Source: Zoogloea ramigera
Lineage (GTDB): Bacteria; Pseudomonadota; Gammaproteobacteria; Burkholderiales; Rhodocyclaceae
Assembly (NCBI RefSeq): GCF_006539865.1
Contig: NZ_BJNV01000002.1
Location: forward strand, 62,001 to 126,000
DNA length: 64,000 bases
Direction: 5' to 3'
This document shows positions 23,098 through 32,460 of this stretch, piece by piece. A model generated the notes under the pieces. That model was not told where the DNA came from, did not search any database, and saw nothing but the letters and a program-made list of their open reading frames with translations. The position numbers and the translations under genes are program-made. Each line of letters begins with the position of its first letter. Position 1 is the stretch's first letter.

Positions 23098-23125
23098 ATT
23101 ATAGATTAGAAAGATCCCGTGTCAA
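23098..23125 (-). promoter_or_regulatory. Consensus sigma-70 promoter of tRNA-Leu, overlapping the rnr start
   Basis: On the minus strand a perfect TTGACA (23125-23120), a 16-base spacer and a perfect TATAAT (23103-23098) precede the mature tRNA 5' end by 13 bases. The bases after the -10 read GGCGCCC, a GC-rich discriminator typical of stringently controlled stable-RNA promoters. The -35 lies inside the first codons of rnr on the opposite strand. Confidence 0.88.
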
Positions 23126-25599
23126 GTTCAAAAGCAAAAAACACAAAAAAGCCAAGCAAATTCCGCCAGAGCGATCCGTTCTACGAGCGGGAGTGCCAGA
23201 AGTACGATTTCCCCTTGCCGAGCCGGGAGTTCATTACGCAGGTGCTCACCGAGCGCGGAGTGCCCTTGCCCTTCGGTGAGCTCGCCGATGCGATGGACAT
23301 CCTGCCGGTCGAGCGCGAATTCTTCGAGCGCCGCATGTTCGCCATGGAGCGTGACGGGCAGGTGATCCGCAACCGCCGCGGCGCCTATCTGCTGCCGGCC
23401 AAGGCCGACCTGATCCGCGGCACCGTCCAGGGCCATCCGGATGGCTACGGCTTCGTGGTCACCGACGATGAGGGCGCCGACATCTTCCTCGGCCCCAACG
23501 AGATGCGCGAAGTGCTCCACGGCGACCGGGTGATGGTGCGTGTCGCCGGCCTTGATCGGCGCGGTCGCCCGGAGGGCAAGCTCGTCGAGGTGCTCGAGCG
23601 GGCCAATACGCGCATCGTCGGGCGGGTGCTCGTCGAAAACGGCGTGACCCTGGTGGTGCCCGAGAACCGGCGGATCTCCCAGGAGATCCTGCTGGCGCCG
23701 GGCGTCAAGGCGAAGAAGGTGGTGGCAGGCCAGGTGGTGGTGGTCGAGCTCGTCGAGCAGCCCACGCGCTACGCCCAGCCCATCGGCAAGGTCGTCGAGA
23801 TCCTCGGCAACTACGCCGATCCGGGCATGGAGATCGAGATCGCGCTGCGCAAGCACGAGCTGCCCTGCGAGTTTTCCAGCGCCGCCAAGGACCAGACCCG
23901 GCGCCTGCCCGACGCCGTCCGCAAGTCCGACTGGAAGGGCCGTGAGGATCTCACCGCGCTGCCGCTGGTGACGATCGACGGCGAGACCGCCCGGGACTTC
24001 GACGATGCGGTGTTCTGCGAGCGCCAGGGCCGCGGCTTCCGCCTTGTGGTGGCGATCGCCGATGTGTCCCATTACGTGAAGGTCGGCTCGGCGCTCGACG
24101 GCGAGGCCTACGATCGGGGCAACTCGGTGTATTTCCCGCGCCGGGTGATCCCGATGCTGCCCGAGAAGCTGTCCAACGGCCTGTGCTCGCTCAACCCGCA
24201 GGTGGAGCGCCTGTGTATGGTGTGTGACATGGCGATCTCGACGACCGGCGCGATCAAGCAGTTCCGCTTCTATCCGGCTGTGATGTTCTCGAAGGCGCGC
24301 CTCACCTACAACCAGGTCGCCGCGGCGCTCTACGAGCAGGACGCGGCGGCGATCGAGAGCGTGGGCGAGCTGCTCCCGCACCTGCAGAACCTCGACAAGC
24401 TGTTCCGCGTGCTCTTGAAGGCCCGGGCCAAGCGCGGCGCGATCGACTTCGAGACCCAGGAAACCCGCATGATCTTCGACGAGAACGGGAAGATCGCCCA
24501 GATCGTGCCGGAGAAACGCAACGACGCCCACCGCCTGATCGAGGAGTGCATGCTGGCCGCCAACGTGTGCGCCTCCGAGTTCCTGCAGACCCACGAGCAC
24601 GCGGCCCTGTACCGGGTGCACGAGGGCCCGACGCCCGAGAAGCTGGCCAAGCTGCGTGAGTTCTTCGCCGAGTTCGGTCTGCAGCTGGGCGGGGGCGAGG
24701 AGCCCCGCGCCGGCGATTACGCCCGCCTGCTCGAGAAGATCCAGGGCCGGCCCGACCTGCAGCTGCTGCAGACGGTGATGCTGCGCTCCCTTCGCCAGGC
24801 CATGTACAGCCCCGACAACGTGGGCCACTTCGGCCTGGCCTACGAGGCCTACACCCACTTCACCTCACCGATCCGGCGCTACCCCGACCTCCTCGTGCAT
24901 CGGGCGATCAAGGCCGTCCTGGCCGCCGACAAGTACCAGCCGGCCCAGGAGGCGGGCGACTGGGAGCAGATCGGCCTGCATTGCTCGATGACCGAAAGGC
25001 GCGCCGACGAGGCCGACCGGGACGTGGAGAACTGGCTCAAGTGCTACTACATGCAGGATCGCATCGGCGAGGAATTCGACGGCAGCGTTTCGTCGGTGGT
25101 ACCTTTCGGCCTTTTTGTCGCGCTGGACGACGTGTTCGTCGAGGGCCTCGTGCATATCTCCGATCTCGGCAGCGACTATTTCCACTACGACGACGCCCAT
25201 CACTCCCTCGTCGGCGAGCGCACCGGCGAGCGTTACCGCCTGTCCGATCGGGTGCGGGTGCAGTTGGTGCGGGTGAATATGGAGGCCAGCAAGATCGACT
25301 TCCGGCTCATCGCCGGCCCGGCGCGGGTGACCGAGAGAGTCGGCAAGACGGCTCGCGAGAAGCTTGCGCCCGAGTCGCTTCCGCCCGCATCCGACGCACC
25401 GGCAAAGCCGCGCCGCCGGGCGGCCAAGGCAGAGGCGGTCGAAGTGGCGCAGCCCGTCGATAAGCCGAAGAAGGCCAAGGCCGCCGCCAAGCCGCGTGCT
25501 CCGGCCGACAGCAAGGCCGATGCCAAGCCGGCAAAGACAAAGAAGCCGGGCAAGACTTCCCTTGCCGGTGCAAAGAAGAAAGCGAAAACCAGTGTCTGA
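23119..25599 (+). CDS. rnr: Ribonuclease R
   Basis: 826 residues from a GTG. Layout: a helix-turn-helix-like N-terminal region, two cold-shock domains (about 90-250), the RNB catalytic domain with the metal-binding aspartates in RDFDDAV (near 292), an S1 domain (about 650-735) and a long Lys/Ala-rich basic tail (about 740-826). It is a processive 3'-to-5' exoribonuclease that degrades structured RNA. The start codon coincides with the divergent tRNA-Leu promoter, and no clear promoter of its own is visible in the 34 bases between the two genes. The tail overlaps the rlmB start by eight bases. Confidence 0.95.
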   Translation: MSSSKAKNTKKPSKFRQSDPFYERECQKYDFPLPSREFITQVLTERGVPLPFGELADAMDILPVEREFFERRMFAMERDGQVIRNRRGAYLLPAKADLIRGTVQGHPDGYGFVVTDDEGADIFLGPNEMREVLHGDRVMVRVAGLDRRGRPEGKLVEVLERANTRIVGRVLVENGVTLVVPENRRISQEILLAPGVKAKKVVAGQVVVVELVEQPTRYAQPIGKVVEILGNYADPGMEIEIALRKHELPCEFSSAAKDQTRRLPDAVRKSDWKGREDLTALPLVTIDGETARDFDDAVFCERQGRGFRLVVAIADVSHYVKVGSALDGEAYDRGNSVYFPRRVIPMLPEKLSNGLCSLNPQVERLCMVCDMAISTTGAIKQFRFYPAVMFSKARLTYNQVAAALYEQDAAAIESVGELLPHLQNLDKLFRVLLKARAKRGAIDFETQETRMIFDENGKIAQIVPEKRNDAHRLIEECMLAANVCASEFLQTHEHAALYRVHEGPTPEKLAKLREFFAEFGLQLGGGEEPRAGDYARLLEKIQGRPDLQLLQTVMLRSLRQAMYSPDNVGHFGLAYEAYTHFTSPIRRYPDLLVHRAIKAVLAADKYQPAQEAGDWEQIGLHCSMTERRADEADRDVENWLKCYYMQDRIGEEFDGSVSSVVPFGLFVALDDVFVEGLVHISDLGSDYFHYDDAHHSLVGERTGERYRLSDRVRVQLVRVNMEASKIDFRLIAGPARVTERVGKTAREKLAPESLPPASDAPAKPRRRAAKAEAVEVAQPVDKPKKAKAAAKPRAPADSKADAKPAKTKKPGKTSLAGAKKKAKTSV

Positions 25600-26338
25600 A
25601 ACTGCAAGTTCCCGTCTCATCTACGGCTTTCATGCCGTTCTGGCCAAGCTGCGTCACGATCCCGAGGCGATCTTCGAGATCTACGTGGACGCCAAGCGTA
25701 CCGACCCGCGCGCCCGCGATCTGCTACGCCATGCGGAGCAGCTGTCCACCCGCGTGGTGCCTTCCGACGGCGAGCGCCTCGACCGCATGGTTGGCACGCG
25801 TCGTCACCAGGGCGTCGTGGCCCGCATCGACGGGCGCCGCAAGGAGCTCAAGCTGGCCGACGTGCTCGACGGCCTTGATGAACCGGCGCTCTTCCTGGTG
25901 CTCGACGGCATCCAGGACCCCCACAACCTCGGCGCCTGCCTGCGGGTGGCCGATGCGGCCGGCGCCCACGCCGTGATCGCCCCCAAGGACAAGGCCGTGG
26001 GCCTCAACGCGACGGCGGTGAAGGTGGCCAGCGGGGCCGCCGACACCGTGCCCTACATCACCGTGACCAACCTCGCCCGGGCGCTGCGCGAGATGCAGGA
26101 GGCCGGCGTGTGGGTGCTGGGCGCGGCGGGAGAGGCCGAGAAATCGATCTACACCGTCGACCAGAAGGGCTCGATCGCCTGGGTGCTGGGCGCCGAGGGC
26201 GATGGACTGCGGCGGCTCACCCGGGAAACCTGCGACGAGCTGGTCCGCATCCCGATGTACGGCACCGTCGAGAGCCTGAATGTGTCGGTGGCCAGCGGCC
26301 TGTGCCTGTTCGAGGCGCGCCGGCAGCGCGCCGGCTGA
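25592..26338 (+). CDS. rlmB: 23S rRNA (guanosine2251-2'-O)-methyltransferase RlmB
   Basis: 248 residues from the GTG at 25592, inside the end of rnr; the open frame extends further back but is the shadow of the rnr tail. Substrate-binding domain at about 8-80, then a SpoU/SPOUT knot with [21 protein letters not shown] and the VESLNVSVA motif. It methylates G2251 of 23S rRNA. The rnr-rlmB pair is conserved in proteobacteria. Confidence 0.94.
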   Translation: MSETASSRLIYGFHAVLAKLRHDPEAIFEIYVDAKRTDPRARDLLRHAEQLSTRVVPSDGERLDRMVGTRRHQGVVARIDGRRKELKLADVLDGLDEPALFLVLDGIQDPHNLGACLRVADAAGAHAVIAPKDKAVGLNATAVKVASGAADTVPYITVTNLARALREMQEAGVWVLGAAGEAEKSIYTVDQKGSIAWVLGAEGDGLRRLTRETCDELVRIPMYGTVESLNVSVASGLCLFEARRQRAG

Positions 26339-26359
26339 GCAGCGCAGAAGGGGCGCCGG

Positions 26360-27037
26360 GTGAAGGTCGACTATTCTGAAGTCCGCCGGTTGCTCCGCCT
26401 TGGCGCGCCTGGTGCCTTGGGCACCCACTCTGCCAGCGTGGAGGGGTATCCGTTCGTCAGCAACGTGCCCTATGTGCTCGATGGGTGCTGCCGGCCCTTG
26501 TTTCTGTTGAGTGGTCTGGCGGAGCACACGCGCAACCTGCTGGCAGACCCCCGTGCCAGTCTGTTGGTGCTTGAGGGGGAGGGCGGACGTCTCGATCAGG
26601 GGCGGGTCACGCTGCTCGGCAGGGTGCTGCCGGCGACCCTCGACGAAGCCGCGCAGGCACGCTATCTGCGGTACCAGCCCCAGGCTGCCGACTATCTCGC
26701 CCTCGGCGACTTCCGCTTCTTCCGCATGGAGCCGGCGAGGGCGCGCTTCATCGGTGGCTTTGGGCGGATGGGCTGGGTGGACGCGTGCCCGCCGCCGGCC
26801 CAGCTCGATTCACGCACCGAAGCCAGGCTGCTGGATGCGCTCGGTACGCTCGCGCCCGCCGGGGTGAGTGTGCTCGGGCTTGATTTCGAAGGGCTGGATG
26901 TGCGGATCTGCGGGGTGTCCCGTCGTCTCGGGCCCCTGCCGTCGGCGCAGGATGCCGAGGGCCTGTTTGCGCTTGCTGCCGACTGCTTGCGTCGGGCGGC
27001 GGCTCAGCCGCCCGATTCAGGCGTGATGGCCGCCTGA
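26360..27037 (+). CDS. HugZ-like FMN/heme-binding split-barrel protein
   Basis: 225 residues from a GTG. The N-terminal part is a pyridoxamine-phosphate-oxidase-like split barrel (GALGTHSASVEGYPFVSNVPY is abridged here: GTHS...GYPFVS). RARFIGGFGRMGW near 130 is typical of the HugZ/heme-utilisation subgroup, and the C-terminal part resembles DUF2470. Relatives bind FMN or degrade heme. Which of these applies cannot be read from sequence. It is convergent with the next gene, 11 bases apart. Confidence 0.75.
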   Translation: MKVDYSEVRRLLRLGAPGALGTHSASVEGYPFVSNVPYVLDGCCRPLFLLSGLAEHTRNLLADPRASLLVLEGEGGRLDQGRVTLLGRVLPATLDEAAQARYLRYQPQAADYLALGDFRFFRMEPARARFIGGFGRMGWVDACPPPAQLDSRTEARLLDALGTLAPAGVSVLGLDFEGLDVRICGVSRRLGPLPSAQDAEGLFALAADCLRRAAAQPPDSGVMAA

Positions 27038-27048
27038 AGCGCCTGCGC

Positions 27049-27837
27049 TCAGTCGACGCGGTTCAGCTTGTCCATGTACTGTTTGGTGAACACCCGGTCG
27101 GGGAGATCCTTCTCGCTCATCTGGGAATAACGAAGGGTCGACACGTCGCCCTTGCGCAGGGAGTCTTCCATGATGAGCAGGGTTGGTCGGGTGCGACCGC
27201 CAAGGCTCTGGAATTTCTCGTAGCGGCATACCTTCAGCAGCCGATCGGAAAGCGAGTAGAACTCGGCCTTGTGCGGCCAGTTGTTGGACTGGCGCACCCA
27301 GTACAGCACCTTGCCGTAGGTCACGCCCCGTTCTGCGGCGGTAAGTTCGAGCACGTGCATCTTTTCACCGTCGATGGTTTCGGTGCGCAGGATTTTGGGT
27401 TCATAGTCACCCGAAAAGTTGGCACGCGCCAGGTCGCCGTTGGCCACCTGACCGGTGAGGCGCTGGGCGAGGGAGAGCCGCACGGGTTGTGAGATGTTGG
27501 GCATGAAGACCCACAGGTCACGCCCGCGCATCAGCATCGCCTGGCCCCGGTCGGAAGCGGGTTCGAGGGTCTGGACGATGGTGTTCTGGTTACCCTTGGA
27601 GAGCACCTTGTACTTGCGCTCGTCGGGCTGCTCGCCGGGGCTGGTGGAGACGATGTCGATGGTCACCTGGAAACCCTCTGCCGGAAAGCGGATTTCGTCG
27701 GCCTTGGCGACGATGCTGCGCGCCAGCTCGGCGTCGTCGGCAGCCAGACTGGCGCCCCCCGTCAGCAGTGTCATCGCGGCGAACAGGGTAACGAAGCAGC
27801 CGGCTCGGCGGCGTGAAAGGGAAATTTTTAGGCTCAT
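27049..27837 (-). CDS. Periplasmic LolA-like (outer-membrane lipoprotein-sorting-type) protein
   Basis: 262 residues. Start at the ATG 27837, with AGGA seven bases upstream; a TTG at 27858 is a weaker alternative. A signal peptide ends near residue 32 (SLAAD). The mature protein has the WVFMPNISQPVRLS and GDYEPKILRTETIDG segments seen in the LolA-like family (Pfam 'outer membrane lipoprotein-sorting protein'). Proteins of this family are usually encoded with MacB- or MMPL-type permeases and DUF1302 barrels and are thought to carry lipidic cargo. Here it is divergent from the ABC ATPase with only 42 bases between starts. Confidence 0.78.
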   Translation of the reverse strand: MSLKISLSRRRAGCFVTLFAAMTLLTGGASLAADDAELARSIVAKADEIRFPAEGFQVTIDIVSTSPGEQPDERKYKVLSKGNQNTIVQTLEPASDRGQAMLMRGRDLWVFMPNISQPVRLSLAQRLTGQVANGDLARANFSGDYEPKILRTETIDGEKMHVLELTAAERGVTYGKVLYWVRQSNNWPHKAEFYSLSDRLLKVCRYEKFQSLGGRTRPTLLIMEDSLRKGDVSTLRYSQMSEKDLPDRVFTKQYMDKLNRVD

Positions 27838-27839
27838 GG

Positions 27840-27864
27840 TGTTATCCTTTGGACGCAAATAACA
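27840..27864. promoter_or_regulatory. Inverted repeat between divergent genes (possible operator)
   Basis: TGTTAT (27840-27845) and ATAACA (27859-27864) form a perfect six-base inverted repeat with a 13-base spacer inside the 42-base divergent gap. One arm covers the ribosome site of the minus-strand LolA-like gene. No regulator gene is adjacent. Confidence 0.35.
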
Positions 27865-27879
27865 TAGATCGGTGAGGCG

Positions 27880-28689
27880 ATGCCAATTACGAACGATGGC
27901 GCTGTCGGCGAATCACAAAAAATGATCATTGAGATCAAGGACGTCAGCAAGGTCTACCGTCTGGGTGATCAGAATGTCCGCGCGCTCAAGCACGTTAATC
28001 TGAAGGTTGGGGAGGGCCGCTTCATGGCGATCGCAGGATCGTCCGGAAGCGGCAAGTCTACCCTTTTGAACATCATGGGGTGCATCGATACACCCAGCAA
28101 GGGCAAGGTGATCATCGATGGTCGGGATGTGTCCGGCCAGTCGCCCGACGAACTTGCCGAGATCCGTGCGAGAACCATCGGCTTCGTCTTTCAGACCTTT
28201 AACCTGCTGCCCGTCCTGTCGGCCGAGGAGAACGTGGAGTATCCGCTGCTGCAGATGCCCGAGATCAGTCGGGAAGAGCGCAGGGAGCGGGTTCACACCT
28301 ACCTGGGCATCGTCGGGCTCGGCAAGTACGCCAGCCATCGACCGAACCAGCTGTCGGGTGGCCAGCGCCAGCGGGTCGCGATTGCGCGTGCCCTGGTGAC
28401 CAACTCCCGGGTCGTTCTCGCCGACGAGCCTACGGCCAACCTCGATCGCACCACCGGAGCGGGGATTCTCGACCTCATGCAGAAGATCAACGTCGAACGC
28501 GGCACGACCTTCGTCTTCTCCACCCACGACAGGCGGGTCATGGAGCGGGCCGATACCCAGGTCCGGATGGAGGATGGGCGGATATTGAAGCTCGGGTTAA
28601 GGCGCCCCGACGAGACGACTTTCAAGTTTGTTTTCGATAAGAGCAAGGATAAGGATGAGGCTGGCCCGGAGATCGACCCCGATGCCTGA
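27880..28689 (+). CDS. ABC transporter ATP-binding protein of the MacB/LolD type
   Basis: 269 residues; GAGG precedes the ATG. Complete ATPase motifs: Walker A GSSGSGKST, Q-loop in FVFQTFNLLP, signature LSGGQRQR, Walker B VVLADEP, and H-loop STHD. Such ATPases pair with FtsX-fold permeases (MacB, LolCE) to move lipoproteins, lipids or peptides through the envelope. After the H-loop there are about 50 extra residues ending in an acidic tail. No permease gene is adjacent; the next gene is an outer-membrane protein. Substrate unknown. Confidence 0.88.
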   Translation: MPITNDGAVGESQKMIIEIKDVSKVYRLGDQNVRALKHVNLKVGEGRFMAIAGSSGSGKSTLLNIMGCIDTPSKGKVIIDGRDVSGQSPDELAEIRARTIGFVFQTFNLLPVLSAEENVEYPLLQMPEISREERRERVHTYLGIVGLGKYASHRPNQLSGGQRQRVAIARALVTNSRVVLADEPTANLDRTTGAGILDLMQKINVERGTTFVFSTHDRRVMERADTQVRMEDGRILKLGLRRPDETTFKFVFDKSKDKDEAGPEIDPDA

Positions 28690-28729
28690 GCGCCTCGGCG
28701 AAACACGTAAAAACGCTGGAGCATGACCA

Positions 28730-30028
28730 ATGACTCATATTTTTCGCCACACTGCCGTGGCGTGTTCGATGATGCTGTGCGTGGCGGCAGCCCAGGCTGC
28801 CGACGATGAACTCGAGCTCGAAGAGGCGACAGAGGCGACCCCCAAGACCTCCGGGATCCTGCAGTTCGACGTGGCGCGCACCTACGCGCGTCCTGAGCAC
28901 TGGTCCATGGCCCGTGCCCGTGCCGAACTCACCGCCCAGGGCGGCAGCCAGGGGCTGAAGTGGAAGATCTCCGGCCGCGCCGACGCTGATGCGGTATTCG
29001 CCATCGACTCGGGCTTCTATCCGGATGCGGTGCGCCGCGACCAGCAATATCAGTTCGACCTGCGTGAAACCTACCTCGACTTTTCCGCCGGCGACGTGGA
29101 TATCCGGCTCGGCCGCCAGCACATCGTGTGGGGCGAGATGGTCGGCCTGTTCTTCGCCGACGTGGTCTCTGCCCGGGATCTGCGCAGCTTCTACCTGCCG
29201 GAGTTCGAGCAGCTGCGGATCCCCCAGTGGGCAGCGCGGGCCGAATACTATTTTGGCGACACCCACGCCGAGCTGGTCTGGATTCCCGTCCCCAGCTACG
29301 ACCGGATCGGCAAGCCCGGCGCCGAGTTCTACCCCATGCAACTTCCCCAGGGCACGCGGATGCGGGGTGAAGTCAAGCCCGACAACACCCTCGCCAACAG
29401 CAACTGGGGTGCCCGCCTGTCGCGGCAGTTCGGCGGCTGGGATATGTCCGGCTTCTACTACCGCAGCCTCGACGTTGCCCAGACCTTTTACCAGGTCGGC
29501 AGCTTCGGCAACGAGTTCGAGCCCCGCCACGACCGCATCACCCAGATCGGCGGCACGATGGCCAAGGACTTCGGCGAATTCGTGCTGAAGGGCGAGCTGG
29601 TGCACGCCCGCGGACGCAAGTACAACACCTTCAATCCGGCACTGAACCCGGATGGGCTGGTGGCGCAGAACACCATGGATTACGCGTTCGGGGTCGACAT
29701 CCCGGCCTTCCGGGATGGTCGTGTGAACCTGCAGTATTTTGGCCGCCGCACCTTCGACCTCAACCCGGCGATCGGGCTTGAGCGGGTCGAGGACGGGGCG
29801 AGCATCCTTCTGAACACCAAGCTCGCGAAGGCCTGGGAAGGCGAGATGCTCTTCGTCTCGATGCTCAAGCGCACCGATTTCATGTTCCGGCCGCGGGTCA
29901 TCTGGTCTGCGAGCAAGAGCTGGCGGCTGGTGTTTGGTGCGGACGTGTTCGGTGGTGACGCCACGGGTGCTTTCGGCCGATATTCGGATCGGGACAGGGT
30001 CTATACCGAAGCGCGCTGGTCCTTCTAG
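28730..30028 (+). CDS. Outer-membrane beta-barrel protein (DUF1302-like)
   Basis: 432 residues. A signal peptide ends near residue 23 (AQAADD). The rest is alternating-hydrophobicity strands (LRETYLDFSAGDVDIRLGRQ, abridged as RETYLDF...RLGRQ) ending in ARWSF, a terminal phenylalanine that marks a BAM substrate. IRLGRQHIVWGE is typical of DUF1302-type barrels found beside LolA-like proteins. It follows the ABC ATPase by 40 bases, so the two are probably cotranscribed and part of one envelope-spanning system. Confidence 0.72.
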   Translation: MTHIFRHTAVACSMMLCVAAAQAADDELELEEATEATPKTSGILQFDVARTYARPEHWSMARARAELTAQGGSQGLKWKISGRADADAVFAIDSGFYPDAVRRDQQYQFDLRETYLDFSAGDVDIRLGRQHIVWGEMVGLFFADVVSARDLRSFYLPEFEQLRIPQWAARAEYYFGDTHAELVWIPVPSYDRIGKPGAEFYPMQLPQGTRMRGEVKPDNTLANSNWGARLSRQFGGWDMSGFYYRSLDVAQTFYQVGSFGNEFEPRHDRITQIGGTMAKDFGEFVLKGELVHARGRKYNTFNPALNPDGLVAQNTMDYAFGVDIPAFRDGRVNLQYFGRRTFDLNPAIGLERVEDGASILLNTKLAKAWEGEMLFVSMLKRTDFMFRPRVIWSASKSWRLVFGADVFGGDATGAFGRYSDRDRVYTEARWSF

Positions 30029-30054
30029 AACACATCGTCGTTCGGCTATCATCC

Positions 30055-30083
30055 GCGCCGGGCCTTACCCGGTGCAGATTTTT
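30055..30083 (+). terminator. Intrinsic terminator after the barrel gene
   Basis: GCGCCGGG (30055-30062) pairs with CCCGGTGC (30068-30075), with one G-U pair and a five-base loop, followed by AGA and five T. It separates the envelope module from the exopolysaccharide locus. Confidence 0.8.
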
Positions 30084-30222
30084 AACGTCCCTCCATGGCG
30101 AAGTCATGTACCCTTTCCAGGGTTGCGTGACGTTTTTCTCCGGGCGGGTGTGCCGTCTGCCGTAATATCCGCATGTTATCGTTCAAAGGCTGAAATACGG
30201 CCGCAATCAGGGGAAGTAGCTT

Positions 30223-30828
30223 ATGAAACGTTTTTTGACGACAGGCTTGCTGGCCTGTGCCCTGGCAGGTCTGGCCGGCTGTGCCACGACCTATCCGCCG
30301 GCTCCGGCAACCGCTGATAATGCCGATTACAACTATCTGATCGGTCCTGGCGATAACGTGAACATCGTCGTCTGGCGCAACCCGGAGCTGTCCATGTCGG
30401 TTGCCGTGCGGCCGGATGGCAAGATCACCGCGCCGCTGGTCGAGGATCTCCCGGCTGCAGGCCGTGATTCCACGACCCTGGCCCGTGAAATCGAGCAGGC
30501 GCTGGGCAAGTACATCCGCGACCCGGTCGTGACCGTGATCGTCGGCGGCTTCGTCGGGCCGTATTCCCAGCAGATCCGCGTGATCGGCGAGGCGGCCAGG
30601 CCGCAGACCCTGCCCTATCGCCAGAAGATGTCGATGCTTGACGTGATGATCGCGGTGGGCGGCATCACCGATTTCGCCGATGGCAACCGCGCCACCCTTC
30701 TGCGGACCTCCGAGGGCAACAAGCAGTATTCGGTCCGTCTGAAGGACCTCGTCAAGCGCGGCGATGTGTCGGCCAACGTCGAGCTGAAGCCGGGCGACGT
30801 GCTCATCATTCCGCAGAGCTGGTTCTGA
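30223..30828 (+). CDS. XrtA-locus polysaccharide export lipoprotein (Wza-like)
   Basis: 201 residues. The lipobox LAGC gives lipidated C20. The export domain begins YLIGPGDNVNIVVWRNPELS, abridged as YLIGPGD...VWRNPE, followed by a SLBB-like soluble ligand domain (IRVIGEAARPQTLPYR). It is much shorter than Wza and matches the export protein that opens exosortase A polysaccharide loci. It would form the periplasmic/outer-membrane export channel. No clear sigma-70 or sigma-54 promoter could be fixed in the 140 bases upstream. Confidence 0.9.
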   Translation: MKRFLTTGLLACALAGLAGCATTYPPAPATADNADYNYLIGPGDNVNIVVWRNPELSMSVAVRPDGKITAPLVEDLPAAGRDSTTLAREIEQALGKYIRDPVVTVIVGGFVGPYSQQIRVIGEAARPQTLPYRQKMSMLDVMIAVGGITDFADGNRATLLRTSEGNKQYSVRLKDLVKRGDVSANVELKPGDVLIIPQSWF

Positions 30829-30888
30829 ACTTTCACTTGATTTCCTCCCCGGCCCGAGTGCCGGGGAGGCTGCATTCGGATTCTCCCA

Positions 30889-32451
30889 ATGGAAGATATA
30901 TTGAGACAGCTGTCGGTGATTCTCCGCGGCATGTGGCTCTATCGCTGGTGGGGCCTGGCCGCTGCGTGGATCGTGGGTCCGATTGCGGCGGCGGCGGTCT
31001 ATCTGCAGCCTGACCGTTATGAGGCTTCGGCGCGCGTCTACGTTGACACCCAGTCCATCCTCAAGCCGCTGATGTCCGGCCTGGCGGTGCAGCCCAACGT
31101 CGACCAGCAGATCAACATCCTCAGCCGAACCCTCATCAGCCGTCCCAACGTCGAGAAGCTGATCCGCATGGCCGACCTGGATCTTGCGGCCAAGACCAAA
31201 GAGGAGCGTGAGGCCTTGATCGTCTCGGTAACCAAGGCGCTGCAGATCCGCGAAGCGGGGCGTGACAACATTTACACGCTGGCCTACACCGACACCGATG
31301 CCCAGCGGGCCAAGCGGGTTGTCCAGTCGATGGTGTCGATCTTCGTCGAGTCCGGGCTGGGGGATAAGCGCAAGGACTCCGACACCGCCCGGCGCTTCAT
31401 CGAGGATCAGATCAAGGCCTACGAGCAGCGGCTGGTGGATGCAGAGAACAGACTCAAGGAGTACAAGCTGCGCAACATGAGCACGGTGGGGTCGGGCGCG
31501 CCGGATTATTTCCGCAAGGTGGCCGATGCCACCGAGCAGCTCAACCAGGCACGGCTTGCGCTGCGTGAGGCAGAAAACTCCCGCGATGCCCTGAAGCGGC
31601 AGTTCTCCGGTGAAGACTCGATGATCCTGCCCGAGCGCATGTCCAGCGCGTCCCTGGCCAGCGTCTCGGTTCCCGAACTCGATGGGCGCATCGAGTCCCA
31701 GAAAAAGTCGCTCGATGCCCTGCTGCTGAGATACACCGACCAGCACCCGGATGTGGTGGCGGCGCGCAAGCTCATCGAGGAGCTCGAGGCCCAGAAATCC
31801 CAGGAAATCCAGATTCGCCGCAAGACCATGGGTAACGGCCCGGCGATGGCTGGGGCTGGCGCCAGCCCGGTCATGCAGCAGATGAAGATTGCGCTGGGCG
31901 AGGCCGAAGCCAACGTGGCTTCGCTCAAGGCCCGCGTCAGCGAATACGAGAGCCGGGTTCAGCAGCTCGCCGCCGCATCGCGGATGCTGCCGCAGCTCGA
32001 GACCGAATACACCCAGCTCAACCGGGACTACGACGTCAACAAGAAAAACTACGATGCGCTGGTGGCCCGTCGGGAGTCGGCGACCATGGCCGTCGAGATG
32101 GGGGCGACCTCGGGGGTTGCAGATTTCCGTCTGATCGACCCGCCCACGGTGCCGGCCAAGCCCTCCGCGCCCAACCGGCTGCTCCTGATGCCCGGCGCGG
32201 GGGTTCTGGCACTGCTGCTGGGCGCCGCCGTCAGCTTCCTGATCAGCCAGATCCGCCCGATCTTCACGGACACCCAGGTCCTGCGTGAGGTGACCGGGCT
32301 CGCGGTGCTCGGCGCCGTCAGCATGATCGCTGATCCGGACCGGATGCGCGTACAGCGTCGTGGGCGGATCGTCTTTCTCGGCGGGGTCGGGGCACTTGTC
32401 GGTTTGTTTGGCGCAATGACTGTCTGGCTCTTGCTGGCCAGGATGGGTTGA
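30889..32451 (+). CDS. XrtA-associated polysaccharide chain-length determinant (Wzz/Wzc-like)
   Basis: 520 residues. Two membrane helices (about 22-42 and 430-450, plus a further segment near 500) bracket a large periplasmic coiled-coil region (about 190-400). The Wzz domain is at the N-terminus, with YEASARVYVDTQSILKPL (abridged YEASARVYVDTQ). It lacks a kinase domain, which is encoded separately by the next gene. It controls polymer length and couples the kinase to export. Confidence 0.9.
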   Translation: MEDILRQLSVILRGMWLYRWWGLAAAWIVGPIAAAAVYLQPDRYEASARVYVDTQSILKPLMSGLAVQPNVDQQINILSRTLISRPNVEKLIRMADLDLAAKTKEEREALIVSVTKALQIREAGRDNIYTLAYTDTDAQRAKRVVQSMVSIFVESGLGDKRKDSDTARRFIEDQIKAYEQRLVDAENRLKEYKLRNMSTVGSGAPDYFRKVADATEQLNQARLALREAENSRDALKRQFSGEDSMILPERMSSASLASVSVPELDGRIESQKKSLDALLLRYTDQHPDVVAARKLIEELEAQKSQEIQIRRKTMGNGPAMAGAGASPVMQQMKIALGEAEANVASLKARVSEYESRVQQLAAASRMLPQLETEYTQLNRDYDVNKKNYDALVARRESATMAVEMGATSGVADFRLIDPPTVPAKPSAPNRLLLMPGAGVLALLLGAAVSFLISQIRPIFTDTQVLREVTGLAVLGAVSMIADPDRMRVQRRGRIVFLGGVGALVGLFGAMTVWLLLARMG

Positions 32452-32460
32452 GAGGCGAAC

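Noticed and set aside
30180-30222. A sigma-54-like GG-N10-GC pair before the polysaccharide export gene
   Set aside because: The invariant bases occur with correct spacing (near 30187), but the rest of the -24 and -12 elements fits poorly, so it may be chance.
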